Source: Neptunitalea chrysea
Lineage (GTDB): Bacteria; Bacteroidota; Bacteroidia; Flavobacteriales; Flavobacteriaceae
Length of the DNA stretch: 45,585 nt
Direction: 5' to 3'
Assembly (NCBI RefSeq): GCF_027924145.1
Contig: NZ_BRVP01000024.1
Location: forward strand, 1-45,585
In this document: positions 9,179 through 18,143 of the stretch, piece after piece
Numbering within the stretch: the stretch's first letter is position 1
Layout: each line of letters begins with the position of its first letter
Notes under the pieces: model-generated
The model's database searches: none
Told to the model about the DNA's origin: nothing
The model's input: the letters and a program-made list of their open reading frames with translations, nothing else
Program-made: the position numbers and the translations under genes

Positions 9179-10090
9179 TTAGTTAAACGATTGCCTGAAT
9201 TCAGAAGGGGTAAAGTCTGTTTTACTCTTAAATAATTTGCTAAAAGATTGTATATGCTCAAAGCCTAACTCGTATGCAATTTCACTAACTGACAAATCTG
9301 TGGTTGATAGCTTTTCTTTTGCTAAATCAATTATTTTATCTTGGATGAAATGTTTGGTGCTTTGCCCTGTTATGTTTTTTAGTAAGCGACTTAAATAATT
9401 GGCAGATAGATTCAGCTCATTTGCAAAATACTGAACGGTTGGGATTGTGTTTTCTATTAAATTTCTGTTACTATAATAAGACCATAACAATTCCTCAAAC
9501 TGGTTTAAGATTGTATGATTTGTAATTTTTCGGGTGGTAAATTGTCGTTGGTAAAACCGTTCTGAATAGGTTAGTAATAATGCTAACTGTGTAATGATTA
9601 TATCTTGACTAAAGGAATCCATATTTGCTTTATATTCTTGGGCAATACTATCCATTACACCAATAATCATTTTTTCCTCTTTGTCAGACAAATGCAACGC
9701 TTCGTTGATTTTGTAGTTAAAATATTCGTATTCTTTTATTTTTTTTGACAGTGGAGTGTTCCAAAGAAAATCGGGATGTACAAGTAATAACCATCCTTTA
9801 TGGTTTAATTCTTCATCTGTTCTAAATTCAAAAGAAAGTACCTGCTTTGGCGACATAAAATGTAACACCCCTTCATCAAAATCATATTCTTGTTGACCAT
9901 ACTTTAATTTGGCATTAAAATCTTTTTTTAAGGCAATGGAGTAAAAATCGTTAGTGATATTTATAGGACTAGATAGATGACGCTTTATATCCTCAAACTG
10001 TATAATACTAATAAGCGGATGTTCGGGTTTCTGCAAATCCATAACCTTATGATATTCAGTTATCGATTTTATATTATATGGTTTTGACAT
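9179..10090 (-). CDS. AraC-family transcriptional regulator
   Basis: A 303-aa regulator with an N-terminal cupin-like sensing domain (FDEGVLHFMSPKQVLSFEF) and a C-terminal AraC double helix-turn-helix at about residues 220-303. The first HTH is in FANELNLSANYLSRLLKNIT, and the second in LSVSEIAYELGFEHIQSFSKLF with the usual FTPSEFR ending. It starts 11 nt after the stop of the NmrA-like gene transcribed in the same direction, so the two probably form an operon read right to left. Regulation of that reductase or of a related detoxification response is likely but not shown. Confidence 0.92.
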   Translation of the reverse strand: MSKPYNIKSITEYHKVMDLQKPEHPLISIIQFEDIKRHLSSPINITNDFYSIALKKDFNAKLKYGQQEYDFDEGVLHFMSPKQVLSFEFRTDEELNHKGWLLLVHPDFLWNTPLSKKIKEYEYFNYKINEALHLSDKEEKMIIGVMDSIAQEYKANMDSFSQDIIITQLALLLTYSERFYQRQFTTRKITNHTILNQFEELLWSYYSNRNLIENTIPTVQYFANELNLSANYLSRLLKNITGQSTKHFIQDKIIDLAKEKLSTTDLSVSEIAYELGFEHIQSFSKLFKSKTDFTPSEFRQSFN

Positions 10091-10101
10091 AGGGCAAATT
10101 T

Positions 10102-10965
10102 TTAGAATTCAAAAAGGGTTTTTAACCCGTCTTTTAGCGTTGTTGGTTTACGACCAAGTTTGTTTTCTAGTTCATTGGTTATTTCGTCTTCTTGTCCGTT
10201 TTTTATATCGGTATTGAACTCCACTATTTTTTGAAGCATTGGCTCCGGAATTCCTGTAGGTCGCATTCTTTCTTGAAATGTAGAAACAGCTACTGGGTGG
10301 TAGTTTACTTCTTTTCCTGAAAGTGTTGTTAATGCCTTGGCAATATCATAAAATGAATAAGTTTCGTTATTTGTAAATTTATATGTTTTGTTTTTACAAT
10401 CTTCATGTGACAGCACATTAGCGATGGCTTCTCCCATTTCTTTTCTTAATGCAAAGGCTACTTTTCCATCTCCCGCAGGTTGAAAAATACCCGTTTCAAA
10501 CACTTTTTTGCCTATAAAAAGAGGAATAACATCCATATACAAGGTGTTTCTAAAAATGGTGTAGCTTAGGCCGCTTTTTTTAATATAATCTTCTGTAAGA
10601 AAGTGTTCTTCCATAAGTTGATGAGCAAGCGTTTCTCTATGCTGCATTGCCCTACTTGTGTACGCAATATTTTTAACGCCTAATTTTTTAGCGGTATCAA
10701 TAACATTTTTGTGTTGCTGTATTCGGTTTCCTTGGTCGCCTGCTGAAATTAAAAGAACGGTATCTACATGCTCCATTGCACTTTCAAGACTGGGTACATT
10801 ATCATAATCGCCCTCAAAAATAGTTACGCCTTTTGCTTTTATATCTACTATTTTTTCTTCATTTCTTACAAGGGCAGTAATGTTTTGAGCAGGAATGTTG
10901 TTTAATAACGCTTCAATGATCGATCTGCCAAGATTTCCAGTAGCGCCTGTTACTAATAGTTGCAT
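10102..10965 (-). CDS. NmrA-like NAD(P)-binding oxidoreductase
   Basis: A 287-aa atypical short-chain dehydrogenase. The N-terminal Rossmann motif is LLVTGATGNLGRSI (residues 3-16). Further features are TVLLISAGDQGNR, IAYTSRAM and a C-terminal substrate lobe with TNNETYSFYDIAKALTTLSGKEV. It resembles NmrA/QorB (quinone oxidoreductase 2) proteins, which bind NAD(P)(H) and act as quinone or redox-sensing reductases. It is first in a two-gene unit with the AraC regulator, and transcription starts from the region right of 10965. Confidence 0.88.
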   Translation of the reverse strand: MQLLVTGATGNLGRSIIEALLNNIPAQNITALVRNEEKIVDIKAKGVTIFEGDYDNVPSLESAMEHVDTVLLISAGDQGNRIQQHKNVIDTAKKLGVKNIAYTSRAMQHRETLAHQLMEEHFLTEDYIKKSGLSYTIFRNTLYMDVIPLFIGKKVFETGIFQPAGDGKVAFALRKEMGEAIANVLSHEDCKNKTYKFTNNETYSFYDIAKALTTLSGKEVNYHPVAVSTFQERMRPTGIPEPMLQKIVEFNTDIKNGQEDEITNELENKLGRKPTTLKDGLKTLFEF

Positions 10966-11072
10966 AATTATCTACTTTTATATTTATGCAAAGTTCTATG
11001 GTATATAGCACATAAATTTAGTCAAATCTTGCCTTTTTATAATCGTTTTTGGCTAAATGTGAAGAAATGAAT

Positions 11073-11432
11073 TTATTCAAATCCAAATTTTATGATTGAT
11101 TTAGTTGTCTCGGTTGTATAGCCTTTGCGCCAAAACGGTTCTGCAATCCAACACCCAATTTCCGCTCTGTTAAACTTCTGTTCAATTCCTTCAATAAATT
11201 TATTGTCGGGTTTTAATCTTATAGCTAAAATCAAGTTCGTACCGTTTTTAAATCCTTGATGTGCTATATTTATCCAATAAATAGCATCTTTTTCAGAATA
11301 TGGAAAAAGGTAGGTTTAGAGTGAAATCGAAATGTTTTTGTTTGATGTGTATTATACAATTTCAGTAATGTCTTCTGCTCTCAGTTCGGTCAAAAGCAGT
11401 CTTTTAGTTTCTCTTTTTGGAAAGCTTTTCAT
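11073..11432 (-). pseudogene. Broken RimJ/RimL-type GNAT acetyltransferase
   Basis: On the minus strand the ATG at 11432 begins MKSFPKRETKRLLLTELRAEDITEIV, a typical RimJ/RimL N-terminus, and then hits a stop. A shifted frame continues with FPYSEKDAIYWINIAHQGF, then LAIRLKPDNKFIEGI and EIGCWIAEPFWRKGYTTETTKSIIKFGFE (the acetyl-CoA loop and core), ending at 11073. The region is about 120 codons where intact proteins have about 170. The central and C-terminal parts are partly deleted and there is at least one stop and one frameshift, so it is inactive. Confidence 0.85.
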
Positions 11433-11872
11433 TAGCAACTCAATTGTAAATTTGGTGGTTTTTTAAAATAAGCCAAAACCTTTTCGGTTAAGTAATAGTA
11501 GCTCTTACGTATACACTTAGTGCCTATAATCCTTTTTAAGATACAGAAATTTTGTATTTTTTGTTGCAAGTACAAAGATAGTTTCATTATATTTAAGCAT
11601 AGGAATAAAAAGAAGTAATTGGTAAATAGAAACCAAGTAGAATACACTATTATAAGTTGGTATAAAGCGTCGGTGTATTATGGTTTTAATTATATAAGCA
11701 GTTCTTTGACGTTTTGTTTTGTGCAAGTTTTTGAAAATGAAACACTTACGTTGTTGTCGAAGCTCCGGTAAAATCTAGCTATTGAAGGTAGACGACTTTT
11801 GGGTTTTCAGAATTGATTTTATATCTTATCAAAGCCTTGTAAATAGGCTTTTTTTTGTTGTCGGTAAGACGG
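11433..11872 (+). promoter_or_regulatory. Leader region of the long CRISPR array
   Basis: No credible gene is present; the minus-strand reading frames here look accidental. The last 100-200 bases before the first repeat are AT-rich with several homopolymer runs, including a T8 run about 20 nt before the repeat. This fits a leader because the array's degenerate terminal repeat is at the other end. Confidence 0.5.
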
Positions 11873-14073
11873 CTATTAATCGCACCATATTGGAATTGAA
11901 ACTTACAGACGGCTCTTACATGGAGGTTAGATGAACTCTATTAATCGCACCATATTGGAATTGAAACACAAACTTACCTATTGATTGACCTGCGAATTCC
12001 GCTATTAATCGCACCATATTGGAATTGAAACAGTTCTGAAAATGACTTTAGTAATTGTGAGACTAAAGCTATTAATCGCACCATATTGGAATTGAAACTG
12101 TAAAGATTACACTAGGCTTAGATTTTTTAGTGTTCTATTAATCGCACCATATTGGAATTGAAACTTTCGAAAAAACACTAATTAGATTCTTAGTTGGTCT
12201 ATTAATCGCACCATATTGGAATTGAAACCGAATAATTTACTTTACAAAGCTATAGGTAAGAAAACTATTAATCGCACCATATTGGAATTGAAACCAGGAG
12301 GTAACCACACAGAAAGAGACACTATAGCGGCTATTAATCGCACCATATTGGAATTGAAACATCATCTACGGTAATAGATACGATTAGAGACAATATACTA
12401 TTAATCGCACCATATTGGAATTGAAACCAAGTAATATCCGGCACCAACCCCACATCATAATCCTATTAATCGCACCATATTGGAATTGAAACTCGATAAT
12501 TATTAAGTCTATTTGTTTCTCTAAGAAACTATTAATCGCACCATATTGGAATTGAAACGGAATAAAATTAGCTTTAAATCCATGATTTCCGTCTATTAAT
12601 CGCACCATATTGGAATTGAAACATATACAGATAGAATCTAACACAGCGTTAGGTCTGCCTATTAATCGCACCATATTGGAATTGAAACCATATTAATGGT
12701 TATGCGGTGGATATTGCTACTACTATTAATCGCACCATATTGGAATTGAAACTAATAATTGGTTTGGTTAGTTGTAAAGTCCTGTAGCTATTAATCGCAC
12801 CATATTGGAATTGAAACGTGTTTAGTACGGCTTTGTCGGCTAGTTTTATAAAGCTATTAATCGCACCATATTGGAATTGAAACTGGTCTATTACATTGCC
12901 ATCAGTAGCAATTATATACTATTAATCGCACCATATTGGAATTGAAACACTGATGGGGAAGGTATTGTAAGTTGGAGAACTTACTATTAATCGCACCATA
13001 TTGGAATTGAAACTTACATATATTAATTAACACGTTTAAAGGCATTTTCTATTAATCGCACCATATTGGAATTGAAACCTGAATCTATTTACAATTCTTG
13101 GGCAGAAACCGAAGGCTATTAATCGCACCATATTGGAATTGAAACGTTGGTAAAAGAGATGGTGCAAAATATTGTAGGGTACTATTAATCGCACCATATT
13201 GGAATTGAAACACATCAACTACCCCTAACACTTCTACAGATTCTTCTATTAATCGCACCATATTGGAATTGAAACCTGGAACACAGTTAGACGCAGCTTT
13301 AACTTCTTTAGCCTATTAATCGCACCATATTGGAATTGAAACAGCGGAACCGCATTACAATGGCTGTTAGATAATATGCCTATTAATCGCACCATATTGG
13401 AATTGAAACTATGCAAAACCAAGCTCATTATTCCCACTTTTTTCTATTAATCGCACCATATTGGAATTGAAACTCGGAACGAACTCTTTAAACAATTCCT
13501 GATTTATAATCTATTAATCGCACCATATTGGAATTGAAACGGCTGTTACCATTGCATTTCGCAATCGTGGTTTTGAACTATTAATCGCACCATATTGGAA
13601 TTGAAACTTGAAAACTCAGCTAAATATTTAAAAAGTTGGCATGACTATTAATCGCACCATATTGGAATTGAAACTTTTTAGCAGATACCCCGCCTTCTAC
13701 CATAGAAATTCTATTAATCGCACCATATTGGAATTGAAACTCGGTAGACTTTCCTGAGGGAACCGATTTTAAATTTTCTATTAATCGCACCATATTGGAA
13801 TTGAAACGAAATATACAAGCTTCCCAATACTTCATGTAAGAGCTATTAATCGCACCATATTGGAATTGAAACCTCATAGCGGAATTGATACCGCAGTTTA
13901 CCATAAGATCTATTAATCGCACCATATTGGAATTGAAACATGAGTACACATCATAGATACTATTAATGCGCTCTCTCTATTAATCGCACCATATTGGAAT
14001 TGAAACTCTACACCGCAAAGTATAGCCAAGTCGCTTACCGCTACTATTAATCGCACCATATTGGAATTAACTT
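11873..14073 (+). CRISPR. Orphan class 1-like CRISPR array, 34 repeats
   Basis: I count 34 copies of a 30-nt repeat (starting CTATTAATCGCACC and ending TTGGAATTGAAAC), at 64-67-bp intervals, giving 33 unique spacers of 34-37 nt. Copies 1-33 look identical. The last, at 14044, loses its final GAAAC and marks the trailer end, so transcription runs left to right from the leader at 11.4-11.87 kb. The ATTGAAAC 3' end and 30-nt length resemble Bacteroidota type I-B or III repeats, which leave an 8-nt 5' tag after Cas6 cutting. No cas6, cas1, cas2 or interference gene lies in the window, so the array must use proteins encoded elsewhere. The near-perfect repeat conservation argues that it is maintained. 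Confidence 0.98.
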
Positions 14074-14095
14074 GTTATAAACCAAACGGAGTAAA

Positions 14096-14118
14096 TGCTA
14101 CTTGTGTAGCACTTTTTG
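14096..14118 (+). terminator. Weak terminator after the CRISPR array
   Basis: TGCTAC-TTGT-GTAGCA (14096-14111) followed by CTTTTTG forms a short hairpin plus T-run about 25 nt past the last repeat. It is in the right place to end the pre-crRNA, though the stem is only 6 bp. Confidence 0.45.
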
Positions 14119-14368
14119 ATGCGATTAACAGAAGGTTAAGAACTGTTTTTTGGCATAATTTCTGTTATTTACTTTTTTGTGTTTGCTTTTACAGGGGTAA
14201 AACGTTTCTTATTTCTTAGAAATGTGCGTGATATGTTTTTTTGTTTTTATACTTTGGTGTCAAATAGGGAAAATAGAAACCTGTTTAAAGTTAACGTTTA
14301 ACTAAAAAAGTTTAATAAATTGTGAAATTATTAGTAAACTTGGAATCTTTTATAATATCCCTTGATTA

Positions 14369-16534
14369 ATGAACAAGTATAGAGCATTTTTATTCGCGTT
14401 TGTAGCTGTATCTACGCAACTTTTTGCACAAACTCAACAGATTACCTTAGAAGAAATATGGAACGGAGGTTTCCGAACGCAGGGAATGGATGAATTAAAC
14501 TCCCTGAATAACGGAAAACAATATGCCGTATTAAATTTTGATCGTGCTACACGTACTACTTCTGTTGATAAGTACGATTATGAAACCTTAGAAAAAACAG
14601 GAACTATTGTAAGCTCTGCGGATATTGAAGAAATGCCATACTTTTTATCGTATAAGTTTAGTGCAGACGAAAGTAAAATATTATTAGCAGGCGGCTTAGA
14701 TCGCATCTATAGACACTCAACTTTGGGTGTTTATTTTGTTTATGACGTAACCACTAAGAAGGTTACTAAAGTAAGCGATGACCCAATTCAGGAGCCTACT
14801 TTTTCGCCAGACGGAACTAAAGTAGCCTATGTAAAAGATGCTAATATTTATATAAAGAGTCTTACCGATGGTAAGGTAACGCAAGTAACTACAGATGGTG
14901 CAAAAAATGCCATTATTAATGGTGTTACCGATTGGGTGTACGAAGAAGAATTTGCTTTTGTAAGAGCTTTTGAATGGAACAAAACAAGTGATAGAATTGC
15001 TTTTTTACGTTTTGATGAAACTGAGGTGCCTGAGTTTTCTATGGATATTTTTGGGAAAGAATTATATCCTACTGAAGATACGTTTAAGTACCCGAAGGCA
15101 GGGGAGAAAAATTCGGATGTTACGTTGCATGTATACAATGTATCTAACGGAGAAACGGCAGCGCTTCCTTTAGAAGAGTATGAGTACATTCCTAGAATTG
15201 AGTTTACGGAAGATGCGCAGTTATTAGCGGTTCAAACGCTTAACAGACATCAAAACGATTTAAAATTATATTTCTACAATGTAGATACAAAAAAGGCAAC
15301 AGTTACACTTCACGAAACAGACGAAGCTTATATTGATATTACAGATAACCTAACCTTCTTGGCGGATAATAGTTTTATCTGGACATCTGAAAAAGATGGT
15401 TTCAACCATATTTATCATTATGATAGTAACGGCAAATTGCTAAACCAAGTAACCAGTGGTGCTTGGGAAGTAACGGCATATTACGGGTACAACCCAAAAG
15501 AGAAAAGAATTTATTACCAATCGGTAGAAAATGGGTCTATTAACAGAGATGTGTATTCTATTAAACTAAACGGTAAAAGTAAAAAGCATTTATCTACTAG
15601 GGTAGGTACCAATGACGCTACGTTTAGTGCCAACTTTAGTTATTTTATCAATACGTATTCTAGTGTAACAACTCCGTACCGTTATACGTTAAACAGTGCT
15701 AAAGATGGTAAAGAGTTAAAAGAGATTGTTGCTAATACAGCAGTAAAAGAAAAATTAAACTCCTACGGTGTATCAGACAAAGAGTTTAGTACCATTAAAG
15801 TAAATGGGAACGATTTAAACATGTGGATGATTAAGCCAGCGAATTTCGATCCTAATAAAAAGTATCCATTATTTATGTATCAGTATAGTGGTCCTGGTTC
15901 TCAACAGGTAGCTAACGCTTGGTACGGTATTAATGATTATTGGTTCTTTATGTTGGCACAACAAGGTTATGTAGTAGCTTGTGTAGATGGCAGAGGTACT
16001 GGCTTTAAAGGGGCAGCCTTTAAAAAAGTGACGCAAAAGCAATTGGGTAAATACGAAGTGGAAGACCAAATTGAAGCGGCTAAATTATTAGGAAAAAGAA
16101 GTTATATAGATGCTGGTAGAATTGGTATTTGGGGATGGAGCTATGGTGGTTTTATGAGTAGCAACTGTTTGTTAAAAGGGAACGATGTATTTAGCATGGC
16201 AATTGCAGTAGCACCGGTAACCAGCTGGAGATTTTACGATTCTATTTATACTGAAAGATATATGACTACCCCACAGGAAAACCCTGAAGGGTATGACGAT
16301 AACTCACCATTGTTTTTTGCAGACCAGTTAACAGGTAAATTTTTATTAGTACACGGTTCTGCAGATGATAACGTACACCTACAAAACTCTATGCGCATGA
16401 TAGAGGCGTTGGTACAAGCCAACAAACAATTTGACTGGGCTATTTACCCCGATAAAAACCACGGTATTTACGGTGGTAATACCCGACTACATTTATACAC
16501 GAAGCTAACCAATTTTATTAAAGAAAATTTATAA
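14369..16534 (+). CDS. Dipeptidyl peptidase IV-like serine peptidase (S9B)
   Basis: A 721-aa secreted peptidase with an N-terminal signal peptide (AFLFAFVAVSTQLFAQ). An eight-bladed beta-propeller (about residues 40-480) includes the substrate-binding motif DWVYEEEF, whose two Glu bind the peptide N-terminus in DPP IV. The C-terminal alpha/beta-hydrolase domain has Ser591 in GWSYGG, Asp666 in HGSADDNVH and His698 in DKNHG. It removes N-terminal dipeptides (Xaa-Pro or Xaa-Ala) in the periplasm. The gene is 19 nt upstream of two POT peptide transporters, so the released di- and tripeptides probably feed directly into uptake. Confidence 0.96.
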   Translation: MNKYRAFLFAFVAVSTQLFAQTQQITLEEIWNGGFRTQGMDELNSLNNGKQYAVLNFDRATRTTSVDKYDYETLEKTGTIVSSADIEEMPYFLSYKFSADESKILLAGGLDRIYRHSTLGVYFVYDVTTKKVTKVSDDPIQEPTFSPDGTKVAYVKDANIYIKSLTDGKVTQVTTDGAKNAIINGVTDWVYEEEFAFVRAFEWNKTSDRIAFLRFDETEVPEFSMDIFGKELYPTEDTFKYPKAGEKNSDVTLHVYNVSNGETAALPLEEYEYIPRIEFTEDAQLLAVQTLNRHQNDLKLYFYNVDTKKATVTLHETDEAYIDITDNLTFLADNSFIWTSEKDGFNHIYHYDSNGKLLNQVTSGAWEVTAYYGYNPKEKRIYYQSVENGSINRDVYSIKLNGKSKKHLSTRVGTNDATFSANFSYFINTYSSVTTPYRYTLNSAKDGKELKEIVANTAVKEKLNSYGVSDKEFSTIKVNGNDLNMWMIKPANFDPNKKYPLFMYQYSGPGSQQVANAWYGINDYWFFMLAQQGYVVACVDGRGTGFKGAAFKKVTQKQLGKYEVEDQIEAAKLLGKRSYIDAGRIGIWGWSYGGFMSSNCLLKGNDVFSMAIAVAPVTSWRFYDSIYTERYMTTPQENPEGYDDNSPLFFADQLTGKFLLVHGSADDNVHLQNSMRMIEALVQANKQFDWAIYPDKNHGIYGGNTRLHLYTKLTNFIKENL

Positions 16535-16553
16535 AATCAACTAACTAAACTAT

Positions 16554-18113
16554 ATGAGTCAGACTATTGATAAACATGAAAAGGAACTCTTCGGACATCC
16601 GGTAGGGTTGTATATACTATTTTTTACCGAGATGTGGGAGCGCTTCTCATACTATGGGATGCGTGCGTTACTTACATTGTACATGACAACTGCTACAATA
16701 GGTGATGATAGAGGGCCTGGACTAGGATGGTCTGAAACAGATGCATTGGCTTTATATGGTTGGTATACCATGCTAGTATATGTAATGTCTATTCCTGGAG
16801 GAATGATTGCAGATAAACTTATAGGTCAGAAAAAATCGGTATTAATTGGTGCCATTGTTTTGTGTTTAGGGCACGGTGTTTTGGTTTTAACAGATACTTG
16901 GGCATTTTATACAGGTTTAGGACTTGTGATTTTAGGAGTAGGTTTGTTAAAACCTAACATTTCTACTATGGTAGGAGGTTTATATAAACAAGGAGATATT
17001 AGAAGAGATAAAGGGTTTAGTATTTTTTATATCGGTATTAATTTAGGTTCTTTATTAGCTACCATATTTGTTGCGCTTGTAGTTGCTAAAAAGGGATGGC
17101 ATGCTGGTTTTGGCTTAGCTGGAATTGCTATGGTACTTGGTCTGGTAGTTTATATTTGGGGACAACAATTTCTTACCCATGTAGGTAATCATGAAGTTTC
17201 TGTAAATAAAGATGAAGAGGTTTCCTATGGTCAATTATATGGTGATTTATTAACGTCTAAACCACAGTTTCTCATAACATTATTGTTAGTGCTGGCAAGT
17301 GGTTTAGGATGGTATTTTATGGGATGGGGTTACGGTATGCTGTTCTTGTTTATTACTGGTATTGCAGCTTTAATGATGATGATTTACAAAGAACTTCCTA
17401 ATAAAGTGTACCAAGATAGATTTATGGTGTTATTGCTATCGTTTATTATGGTAATTATCTTTTGGGGAGCATTTGAGCAAGCGGGAGGTTTGATGAATTT
17501 ATATACCGATGAAAAAACAAATCGGATGTTATTAGGGATGGAAATACCTACCGTGATGTTTCAGAGTTTAAATGCCGCGTTTATAATTATTTTTGCCACC
17601 ATTGTAGCTGGTATTTGGGCAAAACGTAAACTAAAAGGTAGAGAAGCAGGATCTTTATTTAAGATGGCACTTGGTATCATTATTATGGGATTTGGGTTTT
17701 TGTTTATGGTATTTGCAGCATTAGAATATCAACAAACGGGAAGTTCTAATATGTTATGGTTGGTGTTTGCTTATTTATTCCATACACTAGGAGAGTTATG
17801 TATTTCTCCTGTGGCTCTTTCTTTTATTACTAAATTAACTCCAATTAAATATGCGTCTTTAATGATGGGAGTGTATTTTGCAGCTACAGGACTTGGTAAT
17901 AAAGTAGCTGGTATTATTGGTGAGTCGGCTTCAGAATATGGAGAGTATACTATATTTTTAGGGATTTTTGTATTTACAGTGGTTATAGGTGGCCTTTTCG
18001 TGGCTATTATGAAACCACTTAAACGTCTTACTCACGGTGCAGAGGATAACGAACGTGATTTGGTACACGATGACAACAAAGGTCCGGAAATAGAAAAATT
18101 TGAAGAAGCTTAA
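16554..18113 (+). CDS. POT/PTR-family peptide:proton symporter
   Basis: A 519-aa inner-membrane protein with about 12-14 predicted helices. The POT-family signature TEMWERFSYYGMRALL (an ExxER motif used for proton coupling) is near residues 26-41, and the second family signature is in GDIRRDKGFSIFYIGINLGSL. It imports di- and tripeptides with protons. It is the second gene of the peptide-utilisation operon, after the dipeptidyl peptidase and 30 nt before a second POT gene. The C-terminus is a charged cytoplasmic tail (EDNERDLVHDDNKGPEIEKFEEA, only partly conserved in style). Confidence 0.95.
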   Translation: MSQTIDKHEKELFGHPVGLYILFFTEMWERFSYYGMRALLTLYMTTATIGDDRGPGLGWSETDALALYGWYTMLVYVMSIPGGMIADKLIGQKKSVLIGAIVLCLGHGVLVLTDTWAFYTGLGLVILGVGLLKPNISTMVGGLYKQGDIRRDKGFSIFYIGINLGSLLATIFVALVVAKKGWHAGFGLAGIAMVLGLVVYIWGQQFLTHVGNHEVSVNKDEEVSYGQLYGDLLTSKPQFLITLLLVLASGLGWYFMGWGYGMLFLFITGIAALMMMIYKELPNKVYQDRFMVLLLSFIMVIIFWGAFEQAGGLMNLYTDEKTNRMLLGMEIPTVMFQSLNAAFIIIFATIVAGIWAKRKLKGREAGSLFKMALGIIIMGFGFLFMVFAALEYQQTGSSNMLWLVFAYLFHTLGELCISPVALSFITKLTPIKYASLMMGVYFAATGLGNKVAGIIGESASEYGEYTIFLGIFVFTVVIGGLFVAIMKPLKRLTHGAEDNERDLVHDDNKGPEIEKFEEA

Positions 18114-18143
18114 TCTATTACTACTATAATAAGATCATATAAA

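Noticed and set aside
11432-11726. Two minus-strand open frames of about 70 codons before the long array
   Set aside because: Low-complexity Tyr/Phe/Lys-rich translations in AT-rich leader DNA without family resemblance.
12384-13949. Several minus-strand open frames of 60-109 codons with the repeated words FNSNMVRLI and FQFQYGAIN
   Set aside because: They are translations of the CRISPR repeat and its spacers, not genes.
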